Positions 9,605 to 20,291 of a DNA stretch of 64,000 nt are shown one piece after another. A program made the translations under genes and the position numbers. Positions within the stretch are counted from its first letter, which is position 1. Each line of letters starts with the position of its first letter. The notes below the pieces were generated by a model. That model ran no database searches and was not told the origin of the DNA. It was given only the letters and a program-made list of their open reading frames with translations. The stretch is from NCBI GenBank assembly GCA_037693485.1, contig CM075349.1, positions 73,449,001-73,513,000 on the forward strand. The letters are read 5' to 3'. The DNA comes from Kitagawia praeruptora. Its lineage: Eukaryota > Streptophyta > Magnoliopsida > Apiales > Apiaceae.

Positions 9605-12600
9605 TTAGCCAGAATCTGAAGAATTCAGCATTCCAATTTCACTTACTAACCTTGTGAAGGTGGCTTCATCTAATGGCTTAGTGAATATATCAGCTAGTTG
9701 TTTATCTGTAGAGACATAATGCAACTCAATGGTTCCATTAGTTGCATGTTCTCTTATAAAATGATATCTGATGTCAATGTGCTTTGTTCTAGAATGATTG
9801 ACAGGATTGGCAACTATAGAGATTGCACTTGTGTTGTCACACATGATTGGAATTCTTTCCAACACAAGTCCATAATCTCTAAGTTGATTTCTAATCCAAA
9901 GCACTTGAGCACAGCAACTTCCAGCAGCTATGTATTCAGCCTCAGCTGTAGAAGTTGACACAGATTGTTGTTTCTTGCTATACCAAGAAACTAACCTTTG
10001 TCCAAGGAACTGGCAGCTTCCTGAGGTGCTTTTCCTATCCACTCTGCATCCAGCATAATCAGCATCAGAGTAGCCAACCAGATTGAACCCTGTGTCCTTA
10101 GGGTACCATAATCCCAAGTTAGGAGTGCCCTTCAGATATCTAAAGATCCTTTTTATTGCAATCAAATGTGATTCCTTTGGATTTGATTGAAACCTTGCAC
10201 ACAAGCATGTAGCAAACATGATGTCTGGCCTACTTGCAGTGAGGTAGAGTAGAGAACCAACCATGCCTCTGTAGACCGAGATATCTACTCTCTTGCCTTT
10301 AGCATCTTCATCCAATTTAGTGGCAGTGGCCATGGGTGTCTTGACAGGTGAACAATCTTCCAAGTCAAACTTTTTCAATAAATCCTTGATGTACTTGGTT
10401 TGACTGATAAAGATACCATCCTTCCTTTGACTGACTTGCAACCCTAGAAAGAATGTCAACTCTCCCATCATACTCATCTCATATCTGCTCTGCATGAGTT
10501 TAGAGAATTTCTCGCACAGTTTCTCATTTGTAGAACCAAAAATGATATCATCCACATAGATTTGAACTAGAATCATATCATCACCATGCTTCTTGTAAAA
10601 CAGTGTCTTGTCCAATGTGCCTCGAGTGAATTGATTTTCAAGAAGAAATTGTGATAGAGTATCATACCATGCTCTTGGAGCTTGCTTAAGTCCATACAGT
10701 GCCTTAAGCAATCTGTAGACAAATTCTGGGAAATGTGGATCCTCAAAGCCAGGTGGTTGTTGCACATAAACCTCTTCTTCCAACTCTCCATTTAGAAATG
10801 CACTCTTGACATCCATTTGATAAACTTTAAAGTTTGAATGAGCAGCAAATGCCAAGAATATTCTAATGGCTTCCAATCTAGCAACAGGGGCAAATGTCTC
10901 ATCATAATCAATGCCTTCCTGTTGAGAGTATCCTTTTGCAACCAACCTTGCTTTGTTCCTTATTATTACACCATCTTCATCCATCTTATTCTTCAGAACC
11001 CATTTTGTTCCAACAATGGTTCTATTCTTTGGTGCAGGCACTAGTTCCCATACTTTGTTCCTTTCAAATTGGTTCAGCTCCTCTTGCATAGCAATAATCC
11101 AATCTGGATCCAACAATGCATCATCAAGTTTCTTAGGCTCAACTTGTGATAGAAAACATCCATAGAGGCACTCATTTTGAGTTGCTCTCCTAGTCCTTAC
11201 TCCTGCATTAGGATCTCCAATGATTTGCTCTGCAGTGTGTGATCTATCCCATTTCCTTGAATGTTCAGCCTGATTTCTCATTCTTGATGTTGCTTCATCA
11301 TCCTCATTTCCTCCCCCTGTGAAGTTGCCATTACTCACAGGTGTGTCTTGGATGCTTGTTTCTTCACTATTGATTGGCACAAATTCTTCTCTTGTATCAT
11401 TATTCACTTGAGTTTGTTGAACTTGAGTTTCAACTCTAGTTTCAGTCTCTTCATCAGAATCATCTAGATTATCAAACTTCAATGGATCTTTGTCTTCATC
11501 ATTGGCTTCTTCTAGTCCAGGTAGTTTACTGTCATCAAATGTTACATCTGTGCTTTCCATAACTTTCTTTTGACTGATGACATAAACCTTGTATGCAATT
11601 CTTTCCATAGAATAGCCAAGAAAAATTCCTTCAAATGCTTTTGCATCAAACTTTCCAACATATTCAGAATTGTCCTTAAGTACAAAGCATTTGCTTCCAA
11701 AAGTATGAATATACTTCAGTGTAGGCTTCTTTCCAGTCATCAAGTTGTAAGGAGTCTTTCCAGTGTTTTTGTTGATGAGGGTTCTGTTCTGAATATAGCA
11801 TGCAGTGCTCACAGCCTCAGCCCAAAAACATGTGGGCATTTTTGCATCAAGTAACATTGTTCTAGCAGCCTCAATTAGAGTTCTATTCTTTCTCTCAACA
11901 ACTCCATTTTGTTGTGGAGTCCTTGGAGCTGAGAATTGCTGAGAAATGCCATTCTCTTTGCAGAATGCTTCAAGTGTGGCATTTCTGAACTCTGTTCCAT
12001 TATCACTCCTCAATGCAATCACACTTGCATTGTTTGCCTTTGCTTCCTTGTCAACTTTCTTTATATGCTCAATGATTACTTGTGGAGCCTCATCTTTTGA
12101 TGCCAGAAATTCTACCCATGTATACCTTGAAAAATCATCAACCATTACCAGGGCATACTTCTTTCTTCCAAGTGACATTATGTTGACAGGCCCAAACAAA
12201 TCCATATGGATAAGTTGTAGTGGCTTGGTTACAGATGTCACTGTCTTTGACTTGTGGCTTGATCTCTTCATTTTTCCTTTTTGACAAGCCTCACACACTC
12301 CTTCTTGGCAGAATTCAAGTGTGGGCATGCCTCTCACTAACTCTCTTTTGACTAGAGAATTAATGGCCTTAAAGTTCAGGTGTGATAGTTTCTTGTGCCA
12401 CAGCCAACAATCTTCATTTGATGCTTTTGAGTAAAAGCAACAAATTTTGTCCTTGTTTGCAGAGTCCATATTGGCTACAAACAGGCTTCCCTTCCTTACT
12501 CCAGATAGAGCAAAATCACCAGTCTTCTTGTGGGTGATCAAACATTCATCTTTGTCAAAATTCACTTTGAATCCTCTATCAGTAAACTGACCAACACTTA

Positions 12601-12862
12601 ACAGATTATGCTTGAGCCCCTTGACTAGTGCTACATCTTCAATGATGACATTTCCAACTTTCAGCTTGCCATATCCCAATGTGTTACCCATGCTGTCATC
12701 TCCAAAAGCAACCATTGGGCCAGCCTTTTCCTCATACTGTGATAGCAGGGCCATATCACCAGTCATATGATTTGAGCATCCACTGTCCAAAATCCACATG
12801 ACCTTCTTCTCACTTTCTTTGCCCTGCAAACACAAAGGTATTACTTTTCCTTTGGTACCCAA
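9605..12862 (-). CDS. pol: Copia Pol polyprotein: protease, integrase, RT, RNase H
   Basis: This 1085-residue polyprotein converts element RNA to DNA and inserts it. Visible in order are: aspartic protease with DSG at 26-28; the GAG-pre-integrase zinc region (WHKKLSH near 150, CEAC near 187); an integrase core with an Asp near 220, DNGTEF near 287 and NGVVERKNRT near 320, with 35 residues between the second Asp and the Glu; reverse transcriptase from about 620 with YVDDIIFG near 768; and copia RNase H with GYSDADYAG near 930 and CDNTSA near 1007. Integrase-before-RT order marks Ty1-copia. The frame starts 22 bases inside the end of gag, in the -1 frame relative to gag. It is translated either by frameshift or by its own start. 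No stop or missing catalytic residue was seen. Confidence 0.95.
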   Translation of the reverse strand: MGTKGKVIPLCLQGKESEKKVMWILDSGCSNHMTGDMALLSQYEEKAGPMVAFGDDSMGNTLGYGKLKVGNVIIEDVALVKGLKHNLLSVGQFTDRGFKVNFDKDECLITHKKTGDFALSGVRKGSLFVANMDSANKDKICCFYSKASNEDCWLWHKKLSHLNFKAINSLVKRELVRGMPTLEFCQEGVCEACQKGKMKRSSHKSKTVTSVTKPLQLIHMDLFGPVNIMSLGRKKYALVMVDDFSRYTWVEFLASKDEAPQVIIEHIKKVDKEAKANNASVIALRSDNGTEFRNATLEAFCKENGISQQFSAPRTPQQNGVVERKNRTLIEAARTMLLDAKMPTCFWAEAVSTACYIQNRTLINKNTGKTPYNLMTGKKPTLKYIHTFGSKCFVLKDNSEYVGKFDAKAFEGIFLGYSMERIAYKVYVISQKKVMESTDVTFDDSKLPGLEEANDEDKDPLKFDNLDDSDEETETRVETQVQQTQVNNDTREEFVPINSEETSIQDTPVSNGNFTGGGNEDDEATSRMRNQAEHSRKWDRSHTAEQIIGDPNAGVRTRRATQNECLYGCFLSQVEPKKLDDALLDPDWIIAMQEELNQFERNKVWELVPAPKNRTIVGTKWVLKNKMDEDGVIIRNKARLVAKGYSQQEGIDYDETFAPVARLEAIRIFLAFAAHSNFKVYQMDVKSAFLNGELEEEVYVQQPPGFEDPHFPEFVYRLLKALYGLKQAPRAWYDTLSQFLLENQFTRGTLDKTLFYKKHGDDMILVQIYVDDIIFGSTNEKLCEKFSKLMQSRYEMSMMGELTFFLGLQVSQRKDGIFISQTKYIKDLLKKFDLEDCSPVKTPMATATKLDEDAKGKRVDISVYRGMVGSLLYLTASRPDIMFATCLCARFQSNPKESHLIAIKRIFRYLKGTPNLGLWYPKDTGFNLVGYSDADYAGCRVDRKSTSGSCQFLGQRLVSWYSKKQQSVSTSTAEAEYIAAGSCCAQVLWIRNQLRDYGLVLERIPIMCDNTSAISIVANPVNHSRTKHIDIRYHFIREHATNGTIELHYVSTDKQLADIFTKPLDEATFTRLVSEIGMLNSSDSG

Positions 12863-15348
12863 ACAAGTTTGGGTCCATGTGACTTAGAGACAGTTTTATC
12901 ATAAACAACATGCTTGTTAACTTTCTTAGTGTCAGTCTTCTTGTCACTGTTGGAAGTCTTAGAACCTGAGGTTTCAGACTTAGGTGACAGAGGTACCTTC
13001 CTAGCTTTAGGAGGACTTGAAGACTTTGACCTTGTGTAGTGTGTGTGAGAATTGTGACTGATACAACCATCAATGAACTGTCTTCTTAAATTAAAACAAC
13101 TAGTCATAACATTCATATTGCATGGCATACAGTCAAATTTATCACAGAAGGGTGCATCTCTATGTCTTAGAGGCACAGAACAATCATAGAAAGGTTTAGA
13201 CACACTACCAACAGGTTTCTTGCATGCATGAGTTAGATGATTGGTACTGAGACAGTTCTGACAAGTTTTTCTAGGGGCATTAGGCATATAAGCATAGTTG
13301 TTATCCTTGTTAATCCCTAACTTGCCATTTCTGTTCTGTTTCTTTTTAGTCACTTCCTTTTCTGATTCACTCTTCCCAGCTGATACAAACTTAACAAACT
13401 TCTTAGGTCTTGGCCTATCAACTACTGGCTTCTTGGTCTTTGACTTGACACTCTCACCCTTAGAGGATGCTTGCTGTTCACTAGATTGTGCCTCATCCTC
13501 ATCATTCAACATTTGTTTGATGAGTAAGGCATCCTCATCAATTTCAAATGTTGATTCCTTAAAAATTGGATTTTCAGTTTTTCTCAAAATGTGAGGCACT
13601 TTCTCATGAACAGCTGTGTCCTCTTCAATGACAGCATAGCCTTTCCTTTGTTTGAGAGAGTCATAGTCAAGTCCAATAGCTGCTTTAGGTTTAGCTTCAA
13701 TTTTCTCACAGTAGGATTGCACTAAACCAGATGATTTCTTGAAAGTTTTAAGTTTGAATTCATTCTCAGCTAATTCATCCCTAAGAGCCTTCTCTACTTG
13801 ACTAGCACATAGAACCTTATTCTCCAAATATTCAACTTCTTTCTTAAGGTTTTCTACTTGCATAGCAGTTAGCTCAAGTTCCTCATTCTTTTTGGTTAAT
13901 ACTTCATTTCTAGTAGACAGTTTAGCAATCTCCTCATTAGCAGCAGTCATACTAGTATGAATATTAAACATTTCAACAGATAATTGTTCAATCATGGATT
14001 TGTATTCAGAAACAGACATGTCTATAGTAGTGAGAGATGGTACCTGAGAATCAGATGAAGATGAGTCATCCTTGGAGTTGGCCATCAAGGCATAATTGCA
14101 GAATTCTTGTTCCTCTTCATCACTCTCAGAATCATCCCAACACTTCCCTTCAGCTATGTAGGCCTTACCATGTGTCTGCTTTTTCAGAAGGGCCTCATAC
14201 TTAGCTTCTAGCTCAAGAAAATCTCTATCCTTCTTTTTAGGCTTCTTGCATTCACTGGCAAAATGCCCTAGGTCATTGCATCTATAACACCTTACAGATG
14301 ACCTATCCACATAACCGGTTTTGAATTTATTTCTGTTTGGTTTCACAGGTGCCTTGTTCTTGTAAGCTGAATGGTTTTGGGTTTTGGGTTTGAAGGGTTG
14401 ATTTCTTTTAAATCTGATGTTTGGAAATTTTCTGGCCATGAAAGCATATGAAGTATTTTCCATCCCATCAAGTTCTTCCAGAGTGTAAAACTCCTCTTCT
14501 TCTTCCACCTTTTCCTCAACAGGTTCACTTACCCCAGCTTCAGTTTCTTCATCATCTGCCACCTCCTCTATCCTCAGTTGACTTGTAGATGCTTCTAGGT
14601 CCAGAATGGATTTGTTGACAATCAAGGCACATGATGTGTTTATCATCCTACCTTGGTTGGCTTGGATAGCCCTCTTCTGAAGCAACTCAAGTTCATGAGT
14701 CTTTAGGACTCCATAGAGTACATCATAGGTGACTTTGTTCAAATCTCTCTCTCTTAGAGAAATGACTCTTTGCTCCAGATGATTTGGTGAAGACAACAGA
14801 AATTTCATATTTAACTCCTTGGTGCTGTAAACCTTTCCATTCATCTGCAACTCAGTAACTAGCTTGTGAAACCTTTCAAACATCTCAGTAATGCTTTCCT
14901 TGGGCTGTGCCATGAAAGCTTCATACTGTGTGACCAGTATCTGTTTCCTGTTTTCTTTAACCTCATCAGTCCCTTCACACAACACCTCAATGTGATCCCA
15001 CATCTCTTTAGCAGATGTGCATGATGCAATGTTTGCAAACATTGACATATCCATGGAATCAATGATGAGCAACATGAGGTGACTGTCAAGAGCAACCTTC
15101 TCCCTTTCTGACTCTGTCCACTTTGATGGATCCTTGGCCTCATAAGTTCTAGGGATTGTTAGGGTTCCAACAGTCTTCTCTGGTATCTCTTGTTGTGGAA
15201 CAAAAGGACCATTTTTGAGAATCTCAGGATACAAGGGATGAGAGGCTTTGATGAACAACATCATCTTTATCTTCCAGAGGTTGAAGTTTTCTTTATCAAA
15301 CTTAGGGACCTTCACTGTTCCTGTAGTCTTTGGTGTATTCGAACTCAT
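12841..15348 (-). CDS. gag: Copia Gag polyprotein, 835 aa
   Basis: Gag forms the particle that packages element RNA. The start lies only about 45 bases from the end of the 5' LTR, beside the primer-binding site. Residues about 60-230 match the copia-type gag (UBN2-like) region, including KWTESEREKVALDSHLMLLI. A classical zinc knuckle CYRCNDLGHFASEC is near 354-367. A second CX2CX4HX4C knuckle (CQNCLSTNHLTHAC) is near 695-708. Between them are acidic and coiled-coil-like stretches (about 470-550). The length is well above simple copia gag proteins and fits Sirevirus gag. The last 22 bases overlap pol in another frame. Confidence 0.92.
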   Translation of the reverse strand: MSSNTPKTTGTVKVPKFDKENFNLWKIKMMLFIKASHPLYPEILKNGPFVPQQEIPEKTVGTLTIPRTYEAKDPSKWTESEREKVALDSHLMLLIIDSMDMSMFANIASCTSAKEMWDHIEVLCEGTDEVKENRKQILVTQYEAFMAQPKESITEMFERFHKLVTELQMNGKVYSTKELNMKFLLSSPNHLEQRVISLRERDLNKVTYDVLYGVLKTHELELLQKRAIQANQGRMINTSCALIVNKSILDLEASTSQLRIEEVADDEETEAGVSEPVEEKVEEEEEFYTLEELDGMENTSYAFMARKFPNIRFKRNQPFKPKTQNHSAYKNKAPVKPNRNKFKTGYVDRSSVRCYRCNDLGHFASECKKPKKKDRDFLELEAKYEALLKKQTHGKAYIAEGKCWDDSESDEEEQEFCNYALMANSKDDSSSSDSQVPSLTTIDMSVSEYKSMIEQLSVEMFNIHTSMTAANEEIAKLSTRNEVLTKKNEELELTAMQVENLKKEVEYLENKVLCASQVEKALRDELAENEFKLKTFKKSSGLVQSYCEKIEAKPKAAIGLDYDSLKQRKGYAVIEEDTAVHEKVPHILRKTENPIFKESTFEIDEDALLIKQMLNDEDEAQSSEQQASSKGESVKSKTKKPVVDRPRPKKFVKFVSAGKSESEKEVTKKKQNRNGKLGINKDNNYAYMPNAPRKTCQNCLSTNHLTHACKKPVGSVSKPFYDCSVPLRHRDAPFCDKFDCMPCNMNVMTSCFNLRRQFIDGCISHNSHTHYTRSKSSSPPKARKVPLSPKSETSGSKTSNSDKKTDTKKVNKHVVYDKTVSKSHGPKLVWVPKEK

Positions 15349-15379
15349 GATCGTTTCTCTGTTTTTGAATAAACAGCCC

Positions 15380-15391
15380 GCTCTGATACCA
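15380..15391 (-). other. Primer-binding site of the Sirevirus-like element
   Basis: On the element strand this reads TGGTATCAGAGC, complementary to the 3' end of plant initiator tRNA-Met. It lies two bases inside the 5' LTR boundary at 15394, the normal place for priming reverse transcription in plant copia elements. Confidence 0.92.
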
Positions 15392-15393
15392 CT

Positions 15394-16683
15394 TGTTGAG
15401 TATTGAACACGATAAAAGAATACAGAGGGGGGGGGTGAATGGATTCTTGAACTTTTCTTGATTGAGTCTGTGTAGCTGATAAGTGTGTATGTGTGCAGAA
15501 ATTAAGGTGCGGATAAGTAAACAACACAAGACACAATATCACTTTAATCTAATGTATATTAGATAAAGGTTGCTACAATCTGTGAATACAAATGGTAGTA
15601 TTCTCAGCTTCGTTTTTCTCAGAGAGATATAGCTTACAGTGTATGAAAAACTTGACTCACAAAAGTTACTAAGTTATGAAGTGAGGCTGTGTCCTTATAG
15701 AACATGGATACAGCCTGCTTACTACAAATAAGGTAGCTAAACAAATTACTTTCTAGTCTGTCTATCCTTTTTGAGTAAGCATCCAAACGGTTACAGATTT
15801 GACTTTGCAAAGCCTGTTTAGATCCACTTCTTTAGCTCCTTGTCTCTTCTATATCTCTCCAAGCTTCCTTGTAGGCTTTCCAGAGCACGTTACAGATTGT
15901 GGTCCATAAAGTGCATTGGCTTGTTGCAGGTTTCTGACTTGTACAATTTCTTCAGTATTTTGTCTCCAAGAATGTATTCGAGAAGTGACTAAGTAAGTGA
16001 TTCGAGAACTAGAATTGACTTGATCGATAACTCTGAGTTCTCGAATACTGTTATAAAGACATATCGAACCACTTCTCGAATAGCTCTTTTCCATCAGGAT
16101 TCCTTGAGTTGTCGAATAGAACATTTGACTTATCGAATCCTCGAGTTGTCGAATAGCTTTCTGAGTCCTTGAGATATCGAATGGAACTTTGACTTGTTGA
16201 CTCTTTGAGAACTCGAATACCATCTTGACTTGTTGACTTCTTGAGTTCTCGAATAGAGTAGTAGACATATCGAATCCCTGAGATATCGAATGAGATATCG
16301 AACAGTGTATTCAGAGATATCGAATAGTGTCTTGAGATATCGAATCTCTGACTTCTCGAATGCTGGACTTCTCGAATAGACAAATATACTTCTCGAATTG
16401 GTACTTAGGCAAATTCTTCATTTCTTCAAATCCCAACTGTGATTATTTGGCAGTCTTTAACTCCTTGCTTGAGGCATGAACCATGGAACTTCTTTCAAGC
16501 ATTATTCTAGACTCTATTTGTACAGTTACACAACTAGGATTTGATGCCTATTACAAGTACAATACAAACAGAAACTCTACAACTAGAGGTTCCCTCAGTT
16601 AAGAGGTCATGTAAGTAATGCAAAGCATTACAAACAATTAGGCTTGTTATTAGATGTGTACAGGCATGCCTCTGTAACTAACA
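15394..16683 (-). repeat. 5' LTR of the Sirevirus-like element
   Basis: It is 1290 bp, with the same ends and motif cluster as the 3' LTR. On the element strand it should hold the promoter and transcription start. I did not locate a convincing TATA box. One extra G distinguishes it from the other LTR. Confidence 0.93.
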
Positions 16684-16832
16684 CATTCCAACTTTATTAA
16701 TATACATAATCTAACCTTATTGCATACTCTTTAAATCCATATTCAATTGACTGTTTTAATTGTATTTGGATCAAGTAGTGAATCAACAATATCGGAGGAC
16801 ATCCAAGATTTAATGTGGTTTCTCCTAGATTT

Positions 16833-17542
16833 TGGTCTGGTGTGTTTTTGCATTTTAAAAACTTATGTCCATATCATTATTTGCACTTGAAGTTGACTTG
16901 ACTTGATTATTGAAGAAGCTGATTGAGAAAAGTAAGGGGAAGAGGTACTTATGTTAAGTATGGCCACCTTCTTCCTTCTGGAGACATAAGACCTGTACAT
17001 AAATATTATTTAATTTTTACATATATGTAATGGAGCCAACTATTTCATTTGACTGCAGATTAAGTCCCAATATTGATGGAAATTTATGTGACGATAAGGC
17101 AGGTGGCAACAATATACGATTGGGTAAGAGCACACATGAAAGCAACGGAGGAGTTCAAATTTTGCCAGAGGTTAAATAGTTTGGTTCCTTATAGTCTCTT
17201 GACTTTTTTCAAGAATTGTTATATATGCCTCTGTCAATTGAAAATATTGTAAGATCTTAATCGTGTAGTGGCTTAGGTACTAAAGATAGCCAAGAGACTA
17301 TATATATTTGATAGCCGATGGAGCTTTAATGTAAGATGTTGACAATTATTACATCTATTTTAATATGCATTGCAATTATTTCTTATGTTTGTGTTTGTGA
17401 CCAAGTATCAGTTTTTAAATTTCAGGATTAGCGATGGTGAAAAGAGATCCACTTTCGTTTTGTGACACGGTTTGTCGCCTGATGTTATGCAAGTGACAAG
17501 ATCTAAAAATTTAGTTTCGCTCAATTCTATGGACTGAGGTTC
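16833..17542 (+). repeat. Segmental duplication, copy 1
   Basis: About 710 bp, closely matching 19604-20291. Both begin TTTGGTCTGGTGTG and end GAGGTTC. Both include two exon-like islands (DGNLCDD and LSFCDTVCRLM, with changes). Small indels separate them. Confidence 0.8.
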
Positions 17543-19603
17543 TGTGAATATCTCCTTGGAAAACTATCATTGTTATTCAATATTTAAACTTCTTATGATT
17601 ATTATGTCACTGTTTTATTCTGTAGATGAAATACATATTCATTTCCAGGAACAACTTCCATGTCTTTTGCAACTACTCATTTTCAATATCACGGTGCTGC
17701 TTACACTCCAAATGAAATGCAAGTTAACTTATGACCCTCAATTTCAAGATTTCCATATCAATTAAGTTATCTTTGATATTTATTGACATTTTAATGTTGA
17801 TCTGCTTCTTTGACATAAGCAAGTTCTCGGCTACCCCAGTCCCCGTTTGATCAAAACATACGAACTTTATCAACTGCGCCCTCCGATGCACACCAGAGAA
17901 TGCATGACGTGAACAGAGGTTTGCAAACTTCGTTCTTGATAACATTTTTATGCTACAAGCTCATCCGTTGGCTCATTTTATGTTGTGATGTGTTTTTGTT
18001 TCCAGGTTCTCCAACACCATTGTCCACATTGGATAGAAGTACATTAACAATTTCAAGCATATCTGGAGATAAAACCATGAAAAGATATATTTCCTGAAAG
18101 AGGTAAGAGTTTTGCAGAGTAATGTATAAATAATACAGATTTGTAATTTACATTTGTCAAGTTTATATATTAAACAATTTTCCAAGTTTTTAATAATAAG
18201 TGGATGTTTGCCTAATGCAGCAAGTACACAAGTACCAAAATTCATACTTGGATGAAAATGAGAATGTTCCCGTGTATCCAAATCGATCACCTTATACACC
18301 TAACGGAAATGGAATAAAAAATCAAAGGACCATAGTCACAATTTAGGTTAATCATCTATTATCTATACAATTAGGAGTCACACGGATACCAGCATCGAAT
18401 CTCTTGCCTCATTTTGCAACTTCCAGCATCTCAGGTATCTTACGATAATGCTTTATTGCCCATTTTATCTTATGTTTATCCTTTTATGTCCCATATATTG
18501 GCATCTTTTGACAAACACTTATTTCACAGCACAAAGTAAAGAATTTTGACATACCAATCCATCTCATCGCCTTCAGCAAAGAGATTATATAATGTTAGTT
18601 TGTCAGGTATGATAAGTATGATTTGTATTTTCTCATGATTGTCGTAAAATTCCTGTCACTCTTTTGGATCACCAACATTTCTCACAACTAATGTCTTTAA
18701 AATGTACAATGTCCTGTGTATTAGATATCAAGGAAAGTAGGTTGAAGTCTGTTTTATAAGTGAAACGTACAGTATTACCTAAAAGTGAGCTTACTTTTCA
18801 GTTGCCTTCATCTACAATATCAGCTTGCTTTCTAATTAGAGTTTTATTTGATGCGTTAATACAATATGAATCATGTCTAACAATTTTTTAATAAGTTTCA
18901 TTGTTCCAATTCAGGTTCCAATGCTCCTTCAACGTCAAAGTCTAAAAGACATGATTGTTCACAAAGAAGTACAAAGAAGTCTAAAAAATTTATTAAATAA
19001 AGCAAGTGCACTAATATTTGTTCACCTGGATATTAAGAATAAGTGTTGGTTATTACTCATATCTGAACCAGGAATAATGATGTGGCAGAGGATTATGATA
19101 CTCCCTTTGGTACTGAAGCTGAATCTACATCAACATCTTCTAGGTTGCAAATTAATTTAGACAAGGATGCATAAGATATTGTAGATATTAGCTCTTCACC
19201 TGCAAAGTCTATGGTATGGGAGCCGAAGATTCTGATGCACCTAAGGGTTAGTCAAATTTCTTGCCAAATAATGAAGTTTTACACATCTGAATGTAGTTTT
19301 TGTTTTGAGACAAGACCATCTAATACTCATACAACTTGCATGCTCCTCCGATTGTCATACATATTGGCTTTCCAAAGTCAACTACTTTTTTTAAAATAAA
19401 TTGATAAGAGTTCATATTAGTATTTGTCAAACAGTTGGCACATATTTTGATTTTGTGAGTCCATTTATACAGTATTGATTATGAATTTCCAGTTTCTTGC
19501 TGTAGGCAAGTGCAGCCCATCTTTTAATTATGAATCATTAGTTATTATATAAATTTTTATCATTAGTTGGTTGTCTTTAGTTGATTCGTATGTCATTAGT
19601 TGA

Positions 19604-20291
19604 TTTGGTCTGGTGTGCTTTTGCATCTTAAAAACTTATGTCCATGTCATTATTTGCACTTGAAGTTGACTTGACTTGATTACTGAATAAGCTGATTTAG
19701 AAAAGTAAGGGGAAGAGGTGTTTATGTTAAGTATGGGCACCTTTTGGAGACATAGGACCTATGTAGAAATATCATTTATTTTTTACATATATGTAATGGA
19801 TCCAGCTATTTAATTTGATTGCAGAATGAGTCCCACTATTGATGGAAATTTGTGTGACGATGAGGTAGGTGGCACCAATATACGATTGGGTAATTAAGAG
19901 CATACACAAAAGAGACGGATTAAATAGTTTGGCTCCTTATAATCTCTTGGCTTTTTTCTTGGATTGTCATATATGCCTCTGTCAATTCAAAATATTGTAA
20001 GATATTCGTATAGTGGCTTAGGTACTAAAGATAGCCAAGAGACTATATATATTTGATAGCCAATGGAGCTTTAATGTAAGATGTTGACAATTATTATATC
20101 TATTTAGTTAATATGCATTGCAATAATTTCATATGTCTGTGTTTGTGACCGGGCATCAGTTTTTAATTTTCAGGATTAGCGATGCTGAAAAAGAGATTCA
20201 CTTTCGTTTTGTGACACAGTTTGTCGCCTGATGTTATGCAAGTGGCAAGATTTGAAAATTCAGTTTCGCTTAATTCTATGGATTGAGGTTC
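19604..20291 (+). repeat. Segmental duplication, copy 2
   Basis: Second copy of 16833-17542, about 2.77 kb downstream in direct orientation. Its first island reads MSPTIDGNLCDDEVGGTNIR, keeping the reading frame through several substitutions. Its second island is shifted by one extra A. Confidence 0.8.

Larger units (their letters stand above)
2560..16683 (-). mobile_element. Complete Sirevirus-like Ty1-copia retrotransposon
   Basis: This 14.1-kb element is inserted in minus orientation. Two LTRs (1289 and 1290 bp) begin and end TGTTA...CAACA on the element strand. A perfect 5-bp target duplication, CATTC, flanks it (2555-2559 and 16684-16688). Next to the 5' LTR is a primer-binding site for initiator tRNA-Met. 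A G-rich polypurine tract touches the 3' LTR. On the element strand the order is gag (835 aa), pol (1085 aa) and an extra frame (1583 aa), all open. Long LTRs, two zinc knuckles in gag and an additional frame after pol fit the Sirevirus lineage; that placement is inferred. All parts look intact, so it may have moved very recently. Confidence 0.93.
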
